NCBI RefSeq assembly: GCF_002160025.1
Contig: NZ_NFJU01000004.1
Coordinates: 90,140-154,139 of the forward strand
DNA: 64,000 bases
From: Anaeromassilibacillus sp. An200
Lineage (GTDB): Bacteria; Bacillota; Clostridia; Oscillospirales; Acutalibacteraceae
Reading direction: 5' to 3'
Position numbers and translations under genes: made by a program. Shown piece after piece: positions 1 through 9,038 of this stretch (its first letter is position 1; every line of letters begins with the position of its first letter). The notes below the pieces were generated by a model that worked only from the letters and a program-made list of their open reading frames with translations, ran no database searches and was not told where the DNA came from.

Positions 1-78
1 GCGGACACTGTTCGGATTTCCTTTTGTCTCTTGAAATTGCTTTTGAAGCTCGATATATTGCTCTAAGTACTCGTTCAT
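1..78 (-). CDS. Small immunity-array protein, partial
   Basis: The gene runs off the left edge. The visible 26 residues begin MNEYLEQYIELQKQF and end near GNPNSVR. They match, nearly residue for residue, the start of the 59-residue protein at 9039..9218, so this is a paralogue of that array member. The start codon at 78 has a GGGGAG-like ribosome site a few bases upstream. It is the first gene after leader copy A, so a second array probably continues beyond the window. Function is unknown. Confidence 0.8.
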   Translation of the reverse strand, partial: MNEYLEQYIELQKQFQETKGNPNSVR

Positions 79-126
79 TGATACACTCCCCTAATCAATT
101 CCACCAGATACCGGACGGCGCCCCAT

Positions 127-180
127 AGAAAAACGCCCTGCGGCACCCTGCCGCTTGGACAGGCTGGCGCAGGGCGCGAA
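127..180 (-). terminator. Rho-independent terminator of leader copy A
   Basis: On the minus strand CGCCCTGC pairs with GCAGGGCG around a nested CCTG/CAGG hairpin and is followed by TTTTTC. It lies between the leader promoter and the array gene that starts at 78, so downstream expression would need read-through or another promoter. Confidence 0.75.
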
Positions 181-348
181 AAAGCCGCAGGGAAAGAACC
201 CCATCCATTTGCCGGTGCGGTTTCCTCTGCAAACAAAATCATTTTCTCATATTGAAAAGAAACAGCCTGCGGCTGTTCTGGTGCCGATCCCATCAACAGA
301 CTCCTTCATCCACAAAATGTCGATCTGGCATAGCGATCTTTGCGTTTC

Positions 349-357
349 ATTATATCA
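349..357 (-). promoter_or_regulatory. Extended -10 promoter of leader copy A
   Basis: On the minus strand the sequence reads TGATATAAT, a perfect extended -10 (TGnTATAAT). No good -35 is visible. The same element (TGTTATAAT) sits at the same place in copy B, so it is conserved between the copies. Confidence 0.7.
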
Positions 358-435
358 TATTTTTTGTTTATTTGGCGACTAATTTTTGTATTTTACTGAG
401 CTATTTTATACTCTTCCGCATATGCGCTGTCTATT

Positions 436-942
436 ATGGCGGAGGATAACTATGATCCTGCCGTGATTGATGCGTATCCTGACGCATTGAGAGCAATAGC
501 GCATTGGAGTCAGAGCGCATTCAGCTTTGGTGATCTTCCAAGTGAGAACTCAGAGAACTCTGCGCTTAAAACAGAAGGAAAGAATTGGAAAAGCGCAGAT
601 TACCCCTGTGTTATCCTAAAATTCCACTCGATTTTAAACCGGAAGAACCTTGTATGGTAATTGATCCCGAAACAAACTGTGTAAGGTTTAGTATTATTTA
701 TTAGATGAGTCCGATTTTATTGGATTTAATGTAACGCAATACTCTGGTGAAATTGAGTCTGTCTATGAAAAAGATGCCCGTGCTGTAAAGCAATATGAGT
801 ATAATGGAATTACTCATTACATCTTCAACAACAATGACAGTATCACTGCAACATGGGTTAATGGTTATTTAGAATACGCTTTATTTGTAGATGCCCCCGC
901 TGTGGATATAACAGAACTGATTCAATCTTTTTATGAAGTGTA
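436..942 (+). pseudogene. Remnant of an anti-sigma/DUF4367-type protein
   Basis: The first frame starts MAEDNYDPAVIDAY, typical of short clostridial anti-sigma-like proteins, and breaks off near 660. From about 704 a different frame continues with GITHYIFNNNDSITATWVNG and ends at 942, which resembles the C-terminus of DUF4367 proteins. The middle is missing or degenerate. I read this as one decayed gene with at least one frame change and an internal deletion. The family assignment is from memory of the motif. Confidence 0.5.
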
Positions 943-1065
943 AATGATACTGGAAAACATGACCCGTTATAACCCATATAACAGCTTTATTTTCAGGGAG
1001 AAGCTGGAAACACCCAGATATAAGGTGTTTTGAGGACTTGACAACTTTATTTGCTCGATTTCCTC

Positions 1066-2067
1066 TCACATTTGAATGATTACTTTCCCATCGATCGGCC
1101 CTTTGGACACAAGCTGCAGCGCTTCGTCGGCCTCTGAGAGCGAGAAAATACGAGAATCAATGGCAGGCCTGATCTGTTGCTGCTCCACGATCTCTGTGAT
1201 CTTTTTCAGCTGTGCCCCGTTGGAGCGGACAAACAGGAACCGGTATTCTTTTCCCTGTTTTCCGGCGAATTTGTCGTATTTGTTTCCGGCCATAGTGAAC
1301 AGCAGCTTTTTGAGACCGGAAACATGATGTTTTACTGCAAAGGCTTTGTTAGGGCCTGTTCGCAGACTCACCAGCCGCCCGCCTTGTTTCAGAACCGCCA
1401 ATTCATGTTCAAATTCGGAAGCCCCCAAGGTGTCAATGACATGGTCAACATCAGATAACTGCTCCCAATAATTTTCCTGCTTATAGTCCATGTACTGATC
1501 AACGCCCATGGAAAGGAACTGCTTTTTTGCCCGTGCATTGCCGGTCACGATGACATGCAGGCCTAACGCTTTTGCAATAGGAACTGCCATCTGACCAAAG
1601 CTGCCTGAACCACCGGGGATCAGCAGAGTTTCTCCCGGCTTTGCTTCCAACTCTTCTACTATGGCCTGATAGGCCGTCAGTCCGGTCAGCGGGATCGCGG
1701 CAGCAACGTTAAATTCATAGCCTTGCGGCATTTTGGCAATTGCGTTTTGATCCACCGCCACATATTCCGCAAAGGCACCGATTTTTCCCAAAGGAAGGCG
1801 GGTATAAACCAGATCTCCTTTCTGAAAACCTGTGACTTTGCTGCCTACCTCCTCTACAATGCCGGAACATTCATTGCCCAATATCAGGGGCATAGAGTAA
1901 TCCTGAATCAATTTTACACTGCCTGTCAGAATCAGTATCTCCAAAGGATTGACCGCTGCCGCCTTTACCTGAATCAGCACCTCGGAATCGGAAATTTGGG
2001 GCAATGGGATATCACACAGAACTGTATGGATCTGTTTTGAATACCCGTTAATTTGAACTGTTTTCAT
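1066..2067 (-). CDS. Quinone-oxidoreductase-like NADP-dependent dehydrogenase (MDR family)
   Basis: This 333-residue protein has the medium-chain dehydrogenase layout: an N-terminal GroES-like domain with the GNECSGIVEEVG stretch, then a Rossmann domain with the nucleotide loop GGSGSFGQMAVPIAKALG. The usual zinc ligands are absent, as in quinone reductases (QOR) rather than zinc alcohol dehydrogenases. It probably reduces enones or quinones with NADPH in the cytoplasm; the substrate is unknown. The ATG at 2067 follows an AGAAAGAGG ribosome site. The longer open frame above it runs through the promoter and is not coding. Confidence 0.85.
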   Translation of the reverse strand: MKTVQINGYSKQIHTVLCDIPLPQISDSEVLIQVKAAAVNPLEILILTGSVKLIQDYSMPLILGNECSGIVEEVGSKVTGFQKGDLVYTRLPLGKIGAFAEYVAVDQNAIAKMPQGYEFNVAAAIPLTGLTAYQAIVEELEAKPGETLLIPGGSGSFGQMAVPIAKALGLHVIVTGNARAKKQFLSMGVDQYMDYKQENYWEQLSDVDHVIDTLGASEFEHELAVLKQGGRLVSLRTGPNKAFAVKHHVSGLKKLLFTMAGNKYDKFAGKQGKEYRFLFVRSNGAQLKKITEIVEQQQIRPAIDSRIFSLSEADEALQLVSKGPIDGKVIIQM

Positions 2068-2169
2068 ACAAGACCTCTTTCTGAATGGATTTGTCTTATG
2101 GAATCTCTTTCTTTTTATCAAAAGAACCATTAAAAACATCGATGTAACAAATGACATTACATCTATAAG

Positions 2170-2198
2170 AGTGTAACATCCATATAATGTAAAGTCAA
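2170..2198 (-). promoter_or_regulatory. Promoter of the MDR dehydrogenase gene
   Basis: On the minus strand TTGACT and TACACT are separated by 17 bases. Repeated TGTTACA/TGTAAT motifs around and downstream of it, including the pair TGTAA-N9-TTACA, suggest a repressor or activator site. The regulator is not identified. Confidence 0.5.
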
Positions 2199-2216
2199 TA
2201 GTTACAACAAATTCAG

Positions 2217-2280
2217 AGCGCCTCCAGAAACACATCGTAAGATGCTGCCTCTGGAGGCGCTTGCTTCGCTTTATTTTTTA
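2217..2280 (+). terminator. Hairpin with T-rich tail
   Basis: AGCGCCTCCAGA and TCTGGAGGCGCT form perfect 12-bp arms with a 21-base loop, followed on the plus strand by a T-rich run ending TTTATTTTTT. No intact plus-strand gene lies upstream, so it may be left over from a lost gene or act on minus-strand transcripts. Confidence 0.45.
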
Positions 2281-2392
2281 TTGATCTCAGCCATCTTTTT
2301 AAGCTTAAATACTTTCATCCAGAATATGGCTGTAGTATAGCATATTGTCAGCATATTCTGAACTTTGACCAAAACCGCAAACTGTCTTCCTG

Positions 2393-2503
2393 TCAACCCA
2401 GATATGTATTATCTTCCGCTGTAACCGCTTTCAGCCACTCGTTGGAGGTGTTTGTCCTGGGAACCTCCACTGTGATATGGGAAAGCCAGCTGCTTTTTGC
2501 TCC
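2393..2503 (-). pseudogene. C-terminal remnant of a cupin protein
   Basis: A 36-codon tail reads GAKSSWLSHITVEVP and then NTSNEWLKAVT before a stop. This is the usual C-terminus of small cupin-domain proteins often found beside aldo/keto reductases and LysR regulators. The rest of the gene is absent. It is too short for an ORF caller and probably not expressed. Confidence 0.5.
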
Positions 2504-2536
2504 ATTCTAAGGCGATTTTCAATCTATGCCTAATAC

Positions 2537-3424
2537 TTATTTAGGATTACCAGAAATAGTCATAAGGTATTTTTTAATATGCTCCAGCAGTGCCGTCACT
2601 ATCGCAGGGAAGGTTTCGGTTTTTTTCCAGGCAAGCACAGTACTGGACTCCAACGGAGGATAGAGGGGGATAAAACGCAGCCCTTCATAGGTGCAGTGAA
2701 GCTTCAAAGTAAGATAAACTCCGATGTGGGCGCCAGCCAACAGAGCCATGTTGTAGGGCAGATTTCCTGTGGCGTTTACCTGGAGCTGCTGGGCATAGGA
2801 GCCGAACCAGCGCTCCATCTCCTGCTGGATCAACCCCCGCTGGGTGAGGATCAAGGGGATTCCAGCCAGATCCTCCGGCGTTACCGCTTCCTTTCGGGCC
2901 AGTGGGGTGTCCTCATGGACCAGCACGCCCCACTGTTCTTTCACCGGCATCCGAATGAAATCATATTTGCTGATATCCACGGGTTCCAGCAAAAGCCCCA
3001 GGTCCAGAGTCCCGCCTTCAATGCGCTCCTTGGTGTGGTCGGCATTTCCGCTGTAGATTTGATAGGTCACTTGTGGGTGAAGCTTCTGGAACGAGGCCAG
3101 CAGCTCCGCCAAAACATACATTCCCTCCAGGTCCCCGCTTCCAATGGAAATTTCCCCTCGCAGTTCGGGATCCTTTTGGAATTCGCGGGCTGTCTTTTCC
3201 GCAAGATCCACCAGTTCCTGAGCCCGTCGCTGCAGCAGCATCCCCTCGTCGGTCAAAACAATATGATACCGACTGCGGTGAAAGAGCTGCACTCCCAATT
3301 CCTCCTCCAGCTGCATCAGTTGTCGGGAGAGAGTGGGTTGAGTCAGGTGGAGCAGGGTCGCCGCTCTGGTGATGTTCTCCTCCCGGGCCACCGCCAGAAA
3401 GTATTTCAAAACCCGAAGTTCCAT
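2537..3424 (-). CDS. LysR-family transcriptional regulator
   Basis: The 295-residue protein starts MELRVLKYFLAVAREENITR, the classic LysR winged-helix N-terminus (about residues 1-60: AATLLHLTQPTLSRQLMQLEEELG), followed by a substrate-binding domain. It is divergent from the aldo/keto reductase at 3732, which it most likely regulates from the shared 307-bp gap. The inducer is unknown. Confidence 0.9.
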   Translation of the reverse strand: MELRVLKYFLAVAREENITRAATLLHLTQPTLSRQLMQLEEELGVQLFHRSRYHIVLTDEGMLLQRRAQELVDLAEKTAREFQKDPELRGEISIGSGDLEGMYVLAELLASFQKLHPQVTYQIYSGNADHTKERIEGGTLDLGLLLEPVDISKYDFIRMPVKEQWGVLVHEDTPLARKEAVTPEDLAGIPLILTQRGLIQQEMERWFGSYAQQLQVNATGNLPYNMALLAGAHIGVYLTLKLHCTYEGLRFIPLYPPLESSTVLAWKKTETFPAIVTALLEHIKKYLMTISGNPK

Positions 3425-3731
3425 GGTTCTGCCTCCTTTATCTCATCGTATCATATCCATCTTCATCCGGCAACGTAAAAATGCTTTGCAAGAATATTTC
3501 CAAATAGAAAATGAGCATTTTACATTTTTAAATACTGGATTTACAATGAGAGCAAAGGAGAGTTCATTGATGAACGCATTGGCTGCTTATTTTCCTGCCA
3601 CCCTGATCTCAACTGGATGAACAAGCACTCCTGATGGCAAAATTCTGGACGGCCGGCTGTTCGACGGGCTTCTTGCGAGAAAAAGATCGGACGGCATAGG
3701 GAGCTGGATTGAAACTCTGAGGTGAATTGAT
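3425..3731. other. Divergent intergenic region, LysR / aldo-keto reductase
   Basis: The gap holds the promoters of the LysR gene and the aldo/keto reductase. It also has a 16-codon open frame at 3570..3620 (MNALAAYFPATL) with a fair AAAGGAGAG ribosome site, probably a gene scrap. No clear LysR box could be fixed by eye. Confidence 0.4.
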
Positions 3732-4769
3732 ATGAAATACATAAAACTCGGTAAATCTGATTTGAATGTCTCCCGTATCTGCATGGGCTGCATGGGGTTT
3801 GGCGACTCCCAAAACGGTCAGCACTCCTGGACTATTGACGAGACGCACTCCCGGAAGATCATCCGGCGCGGTCTGGAGCTGGGCGTCAATTTCTTTGATA
3901 CAGCCATTAGCTACCAAAGTGGAACCAGTGAGCAGTATGTGGGCCGAGCCCTTCGGGATTTTGCCAAACGGGACGAGGTGGTGGTAACCACCAAGTTTCT
4001 TCCCCGTACCAACGAGGAGATCACAGAGGGCATCAGCGGCCAGGAGCATATCCATCGGATGCTGGATAAGAGCCTGCAGAACCTGAGGATGGACTATGTA
4101 GACCTGTACATCTATCATATGTGGGATCACCAGACGCCCCTTTATGACATCATGGAGGGACTAAACAACGCTGTAAAGGCAGGCAAGGCTCGGTATATCG
4201 GCATCTCCAACTGCTTCGCCTGGCAGCTCTGCAAGGCAAACGATCTGGCCGAGCAAGAGGGCTTTGCCAAATTCGTCTCCGTCCAAGGGCACTACAACTT
4301 GATTTTCCGGGAGGAGGAACGGGAGATGGCCCCCTTCTGCCGAGAGGAAAACATTGCCATGACCCCTTACAGTGCTCTGGCCGGTGGACGACTGTCCAAG
4401 CATCCCGGTGAGACCTCCAAACGGCTTCAGGAGGACAGTTATGCTCAGCTCAAGTACGGCGCGGCACACGATCAGGACGCTCCTATCCTGGCTCGGGTGG
4501 CAGAGCTGGCAGATCGCCATGGTGTATCCATGACGGAGATCTCCCTGGCCTGGCTGCTGACCAAGGTCACCGCTCCAGTGGTTGGGGCTACGAAACTGTA
4601 CCACATCGAGGGGGCTGCCAAGGCGGTGAATCTCAACCTGACGGTGGAGGAATGCGCCTATCTGGAGGAACTCTACACCCCCCATCCGCTGGTGGGTGTT
4701 ATGGCTCAGAACACGATTGCGGCAGCAAAAAAGCAGCATGTCTGGTCCATCGGTAATCCGATCATCTGA
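3732..4769 (+). CDS. Aldo/keto reductase
   Basis: The 345-residue TIM-barrel oxidoreductase shows the catalytic Asp and Tyr in FFDTAISY, the Lys in VVTTKF, and the His in YIYHMWD. It belongs to the YajO/YghZ-like NADPH-dependent group and would reduce aldehydes or ketones in the cytoplasm. The ATG at 3732 follows a GAGGTG ribosome site. The 3' end abuts a transposon gene scrap at 4775, so this junction is a recombination scar. The substrate is not predictable. Confidence 0.92.
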   Translation: MKYIKLGKSDLNVSRICMGCMGFGDSQNGQHSWTIDETHSRKIIRRGLELGVNFFDTAISYQSGTSEQYVGRALRDFAKRDEVVVTTKFLPRTNEEITEGISGQEHIHRMLDKSLQNLRMDYVDLYIYHMWDHQTPLYDIMEGLNNAVKAGKARYIGISNCFAWQLCKANDLAEQEGFAKFVSVQGHYNLIFREEEREMAPFCREENIAMTPYSALAGGRLSKHPGETSKRLQEDSYAQLKYGAAHDQDAPILARVAELADRHGVSMTEISLAWLLTKVTAPVVGATKLYHIEGAAKAVNLNLTVEECAYLEELYTPHPLVGVMAQNTIAAAKKQHVWSIGNPII

Positions 4770-4774
4770 ATATG

Positions 4775-4880
4775 ACGGTGTATCTGGTAAGGCGTTGTAC
4801 TTGGCGTTACGGATAACGACTTTACAAAAAGCGTGGAACGTGTATTCGATATGCTCCTTGTATTCTTCTGTGCAAGTCAT
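4775..4880 (-). pseudogene. N-terminal scrap of a conjugative-transposon sigma factor
   Basis: Starting at 4880 with a GGGGCAT-type ribosome site, the minus strand reads MTCTEEYKEHIEYTFHAFCK and on to about 33 codons. This matches the start of the small sigma-70-like proteins carried by Tn916-type elements. It then runs into the antisense of the aldo/keto reductase. The rest of the gene is lost. Confidence 0.5.
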
Positions 4881-5070
4881 AGAAATGCCCCCTTTCCTCC
4901 ACAAAGGGCTGTGGTTGATTGATAGTTGCTTTTTATGATAAACAGGGGCGGCAGCACTTTAGGCTGTCGCTCCTTGATTACCCATCAGCAAAGGCAGACG
5001 GGGCTGTCAACGACGGCGCGGAGCGACGTTCATCTTGTCGTTGACTGGCTCGACTGGCTTTGCTATCTAT

Positions 5071-5895
5071 TTATTTCATCAATCCCTTTTTCTTAGCATA
5101 GTCACAAATAAAAAAAATAAATGCTAATATCAACAAAATGAAGATAGACAACATATCCCATATATCAAGGACAGGCTCAACTATCATTCTTGATAAAATT
5201 ACATTGATGATAACCATAAATGGGATAGCCAATAAAAAAATCATCCCTAACGCAATCAATTTTCTTGTTTTTCCAACACGATTCCAAATCGCAGCTATTA
5301 CCCACAAGAAAAGGATTGAAGCCACTGCCATAATTACACCAACTGAAAACACTTCTTTTACTTTTATTAACCTACTCAGCAAAAATAAATAAGGAATAAC
5401 AAAAGCACTTAATGATATTAAACTTATAAGTATTCCCTTTTTCCCCAATATGATACTCGGAAAAGATACAACCCATACAAAAACAATGGAACTAATCGGA
5501 ATGAGTGACCACGTCAAATTCCCAGATATTGCAATATTACAAATCAGACATACCATAATTCCTATCAAAAGTGTTGCTGAAAACAAGAGTGAAATAACTG
5601 CATTCTTTGTCATGTTGTTTTCATCTTTTCTTTTTAAGGCAATCAAATTTTCATCTGCTTTTTTTTCATAACTTTCCATGCTAATTTTCTCCCCGCTTAG
5701 CAAATCGTTCACTGTGATTCCCAATATTTCACAAAGTTCCAACATTATAGATGAGTCCGGCATACTTTTTCCTGTTTCCCATTTAGATACTGCTCTATCT
5801 GTAATGTTTAACCTTTCTGCCAACTGCGCTTGAGTTAGTTTTTTCTCTTTACGACATTTGGCAATAAATTCTCCAATTTCTGTTTGATTCATCAT
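5071..5895 (-). CDS. XRE-family regulator with C-terminal membrane domain
   Basis: The 274-residue protein has an N-terminal helix-turn-helix (about residues 5-60: IGEFIAKCRKEKKLTQAQLA, then AVSKWETGKSMPD) and from about residue 95 five to six hydrophobic segments. This layout is common in clostridia for membrane-anchored XRE regulators. The start MMNQTEIG at 5895 follows GAAAGGAG. The region is AT-rich compared with its neighbours, which suggests separate acquisition. The target and signal are unknown. Confidence 0.8.
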   Translation of the reverse strand: MMNQTEIGEFIAKCRKEKKLTQAQLAERLNITDRAVSKWETGKSMPDSSIMLELCEILGITVNDLLSGEKISMESYEKKADENLIALKRKDENNMTKNAVISLLFSATLLIGIMVCLICNIAISGNLTWSLIPISSIVFVWVVSFPSIILGKKGILISLISLSAFVIPYLFLLSRLIKVKEVFSVGVIMAVASILFLWVIAAIWNRVGKTRKLIALGMIFLLAIPFMVIINVILSRMIVEPVLDIWDMLSIFILLILAFIFFICDYAKKKGLMK

Positions 5896-6259
5896 GTTTT
5901 CTCCTTTCAGCTTAACGATATACCTAATTGCATTATTTTTACACGAACCGACGGTTGGATTATAGGGATTCAACTATTGGTTGGAAAGCATTTTTATCAG
6001 TATCCGTATTATTTTAGCACAAAGATATAAACACTTCTATCATTTCGCCCCATAACGGGCGAATAAAACAGCATTTTATTCTGTTTCTCCCTTGCTTGCT
6101 ACAAAAGAACAGGCGGTAACTGCCGTAGGGCGGTGCGTATGTACCATTCGTTTTCCCCTTAACTGCTACTGCCTGTTCTGCTATCTATACTCAGTTGACG
6201 GAATAGTGGTTAGATGGCTGTTCTTGTCTTATTTTGGGTTGCTTCTTTACCGCACATGA
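5896..6259. other. Gene-poor gap with inverted repeat
   Basis: No gene was recognised here. AGAACAGGC (6106-6114) and GCCTGTTCT (6171-6179) form a 9-bp inverted repeat 56 bases apart, possibly an end or leader scrap of a lost element. The promoter of the XRE gene must lie at the left side. Confidence 0.35.
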
Positions 6260-6790
6260 GCATTTTCACTGGGGATGAAGCAGCGACTGGGAATTGCAAT
6301 TTCACTGCTGGGAAATCCCGATTTTCTCATTCTCGATGAGCCGATCAATGGCCTCGACCCCGAAGGCGTCTATGAGATGCGTAAAATGCTGAAGGTATTA
6401 AACCGTGAAAACGGCACCACCATCTTAATTGCCAGCCATATTCTGAGCGAATTATATAAACTGGCGACGGATTACGCTATTATTGATGGTGGACGTTTGA
6501 TTGATGAGTTCAGCAAAGAAACACTGGAACGTGCATGCAGCAGCGGCGTCCAGATTACAGTTGAGCCCGAATACCTGCAAGATGCAAAAAAGCTCATTGG
6601 CTCCCGTTATCCGGACGTCCAATGTGAAGTTGTTTCCAATCAAAGCCTGCGTTTGCATGAGAAAATCAATCCGGCGGACATTAATCAATTTTTGGTGGAA
6701 AACAAAGTGCGTGTGTGTGGTTTGGGAACAAACGAGGAAGACATTGAGAAATTTTTTGTAGAAAAACTTTCTGGAGGGCAAGCGGTATGA
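6260..6790 (+). pseudogene. 5'-truncated ABC transporter ATPase
   Basis: The readable frame begins just after a stop, with AFSLGMKQRLGIA. This is the ABC signature region, followed by Walker B (FLILDEPINGLDP) and the H-loop (IASHIL). The Walker A half, about 130 residues, is missing. The C-terminal 80 residues look intact and the stop overlaps the next gene by 4 bases. Without Walker A it cannot hydrolyse ATP, so the downstream permease is probably orphaned. Confidence 0.8.
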
Positions 6791-7524
6791 AAAATCTCAT
6801 TCGTGGAAATATTTATCAGCTTAAAAAAGACCATTTCTTTTTCGGATGCCTTGCTCTCAGCGTTATTTTTCTGATTATATCAATCCGGTCTTTTTCTTCA
6901 GGATCGGAATCAAGCCCTGTTATGGGTGTGAGCAGTTTTATGGATACACTTTTGGGCGGCGATTTTATTCTCTATGCCTTTATGCTGCTCACAGCGAATA
7001 TGGTTGCGGAAGCATATCGTTCCGGCGCAATGAAAACGATCATAGGACGCGGTATCGAAAAGAAAAAATACTACCTCTCCATCGTTTTTACAATATCCGC
7101 TGCATATCTGCTGGTCATGCTGATTAGCGGCATCGTTATGGGCGTTTTCGCATACAGCAGATTTGGCATAGGAACAGTTCTTTATCCCGCTTACTACACT
7201 CTTTCTATAGTGGCACGCGTTCTTTTTGTGATGACACACATCAGTTTTGCAATGACGATGACGATTCTCACCAAAAATGCAATTACAGGCGTTATATTCG
7301 GGCTTGTGATTCCAAATATCCCACAAATTCTGGAGATGGTATTTCGTCTTTTGAAAATAAACATGGAACTTGATTTTTTCAAAATCTCTGCACATATGCC
7401 ATCGATTCATGCGGCGTCAAATGATTTATCATCATTTTTACTGTGCTTCGTTGTGTTAAGTGGTTATCTTATTTTATCTATTGCTGTTGGTTTTGGAATT
7501 TTGAAGCATCAGGATATCAAGTGA
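6787..7524 (+). CDS. ABC-2-type permease subunit, probably orphaned
   Basis: The 245-residue protein has about six membrane segments (for instance residues 19-34, 60-78, 98-120, 135-160 and 218-238). It starts with MKNLIRGNIYQLKKDHFFF, a common beginning of ABC-2 permeases of the bacteriocin/antibiotic-resistance type. It overlaps the truncated ATPase by an ATGA junction. With its ATPase broken it is unlikely to work unless another ATPase pairs with it. Confidence 0.75.
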   Translation: MKNLIRGNIYQLKKDHFFFGCLALSVIFLIISIRSFSSGSESSPVMGVSSFMDTLLGGDFILYAFMLLTANMVAEAYRSGAMKTIIGRGIEKKKYYLSIVFTISAAYLLVMLISGIVMGVFAYSRFGIGTVLYPAYYTLSIVARVLFVMTHISFAMTMTILTKNAITGVIFGLVIPNIPQILEMVFRLLKINMELDFFKISAHMPSIHAASNDLSSFLLCFVVLSGYLILSIAVGFGILKHQDIK

Positions 7525-7620
7525 TTTACAATATTACACCGGCTACATGGAGACCGCACCGGTCAACTGCGATCAGGAGCTTCTGCGGCTGCAAGATGCG
7601 GACTATCCCCCTGACCTGTG
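7523..7620 (+). pseudogene. Scrap resembling a mobile-element protein
   Basis: Directly after the permease stop, an open frame reads YYTGYMETAPVNCDQELLRL without a start codon. It resembles a stretch from conjugative-element proteins but is too short to name, and it passes into low-information sequence. Confidence 0.25.
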
Positions 7621-7993
7621 CTCTCCCGAACACGACACAACACATCCACCGCACTTTATCACATAATTTACGGAACGCTGCTCACAGGCCTTTACCACAT
7701 GATTAAATTGATCCAGCAAAACAATCTGCAGCTCCGGAAACACCTCCGATGAAGCGAACATAAGGTGATCAATTCGAAAATGCGCCATCCGCTGGTGTTT
7801 ATGAGAGTTGCCAATCAGGTAATAATGATCGTTTTTCCATTCTAGCGCATAGGGGGGCCAGCGTGTATTCGTAATATTGAAACCTGATTTGGCAATAATC
7901 CAAGACCGCAACGTAGATGGTGTCAATGGTATAATAGACCTTTTCCTTGTCTGGCTCACCCGATTCTTCCTTCAGCTCTTCTGTAAAAGGCAT
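7603..7993 (-). pseudogene. Frameshifted WYL-domain regulator remnant
   Basis: From 7993 one frame reads EKVYYTIDTIYVAV and QIRFQYYEYT, the WYL-domain start. A second frame continues with RWPPYALEWKNDHYYLIGNS and KHQRMAHFRIDHL, the next part of the same domain. The switch lies near 7870. The N-terminal helix-turn-helix part is absent, so this is a fragment of a YafY-like regulator. Confidence 0.7.
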
Positions 7994-8014
7994 CTGACAA
8001 GATTCCTCCCCGCA

Positions 8015-8551
8015 CTATATCCCTTTTTTATTCCCCTTCATCCCTTCAGCCTGCATCCGGATTACATAGAAGACCCGCACCCACTCCAGCTCCTGCTCCA
8101 TGGATTTCTCCAAAGCCAGCAGGCGGCGCTTTCCCAGCCTGCGGTCCAGAAGGGCAAAGATACGGACAAGGGGATTCTCGCTGACAAGGCTTTTCTCTAT
8201 ACTCTGGTTGTCAAATTCGTGAAACGCCTCATAGAAAAAACCGTTGTCAAAACAGCCATCGCTCAGCGTCCCTTCATGGGCCAGCCGGAAGGGGGCCTTT
8301 GGGTCGTCCTCTCCGACGCCCTCCCGCCGCAGGGCCTGATATCTGTTCCAGTAATTCTGCTCATAGGCATAGTAGTTGCTTCGCAGTACCTCCACGCCGT
8401 CCAGCCGAATGGCCGCCCGGCCTGTTTGGTCATGGCTTTCCCGGTAGCTGGCAGCAAAATACTGGATGTGGCCCCGGAGCGCCGGGCACAGGTAGTCATT
8501 CTCTAACTTGTTCCGGATTCCGCTCCAAGTGGATACTCGGCTGTTTGACAT
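8015..8551 (-). CDS. SF0329-family protein, last gene of the array
   Basis: The 178-residue protein starts MSNSRVSTWSGIRNKLE and includes ENDYLCPALRGHIQYFAASY and a DGVEVLRSNYY segment, as I recall for the SF0329 family, whose members sit in immunity arrays. No enzyme motif or membrane segment is visible. The start follows AAAGGAGG. It is the most distal gene of the minus-strand array. Function is unknown; an immunity role is inferred only from context. Confidence 0.6.
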   Translation of the reverse strand: MSNSRVSTWSGIRNKLENDYLCPALRGHIQYFAASYRESHDQTGRAAIRLDGVEVLRSNYYAYEQNYWNRYQALRREGVGEDDPKAPFRLAHEGTLSDGCFDNGFFYEAFHEFDNQSIEKSLVSENPLVRIFALLDRRLGKRRLLALEKSMEQELEWVRVFYVIRMQAEGMKGNKKGI

Positions 8552-8600
8552 AGGGATCGCCTCCTTTCTGCGTCCACTGAGTCATTACCTGGGGTTGAAG

Positions 8601-9017
8601 TTATATCATCGTACCATCCGGTAAGATAATTTCACTCTTTTCTCCACTCACATCAAAAAAGCCGACTCCATGCTTTTGCGCTAAGCTACGCATCTGTTCA
8701 TACGCCTCCTCCGCCACTGACCATGAGAACGCGGCATAGATCATATCGCGACCAATGGAGTAATCAACTGAATGACGCTCCAGATCTTCCGCCTCGGATT
8801 CGTCAAAGGGATCAAGGTTTGGTGTATACTTGCCATTCATAGGCGGAAACTTTTCAATCATTTCCATGAACCAATTTTTCAGGGACGGTGAGGCTACGCT
8901 GATTGTTTGATAATCATGCTCCTCGCTCCATTCCGTTTGTTTTTCATACCATACCATAAATTCTTTTCTTACAGCAGGTGCTTTGGATTTTTCAAATACC
9001 ATTAAATCATAGCTCAC
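8601..9017 (-). CDS. Uncharacterised immunity-array protein (MSYDLMVF type)
   Basis: The 138-residue acidic cytoplasmic protein starts at GTG 9017 (SYDLMVFEKSKAP) after an AAAGGAG site. Proteins beginning MSYDLMVF are frequent in bacterial immunity neighbourhoods, but I cannot name a family. There is no signal peptide or transmembrane segment. Confidence 0.6.
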   Translation of the reverse strand: MSYDLMVFEKSKAPAVRKEFMVWYEKQTEWSEEHDYQTISVASPSLKNWFMEMIEKFPPMNGKYTPNLDPFDESEAEDLERHSVDYSIGRDMIYAAFSWSVAEEAYEQMRSLAQKHGVGFFDVSGEKSEIILPDGTMI

Positions 9018-9038
9018 AATGTTTGCTCCTTTCTTAAT

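Larger units (their letters stand above)
125..400 (-). repeat. Leader repeat, copy A (~280 bp)
   Basis: This stretch is closely similar along its length to 30225..30500. Both copies read on the minus strand as an extended -10 promoter, about 200 nt of transcript, and a strong GC hairpin followed by T residues. Both then lead into a row of immunity-type genes. The first downstream gene here starts 45 bases after the terminator. The transcript contains two overlapping short open frames kept in both copies. It could be an attenuator leader, a free small RNA or a small-protein gene. The sequence does not decide between these. Confidence 0.8.

Noticed and set aside
75..296. 73-residue frame at the left edge as an ordinary gene
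   Set aside because: It runs through the terminator of leader copy A, and copy B stops the same frame earlier. Only the first ~11 codons are conserved, so I treat it as part of the leader.
125..400. 6S RNA, tmRNA or a known riboswitch as the identity of the leader
   Set aside because: I see none of the hallmark sequences of those RNAs, and its position before immunity arrays does not suit them. A covariance-model search would settle it.
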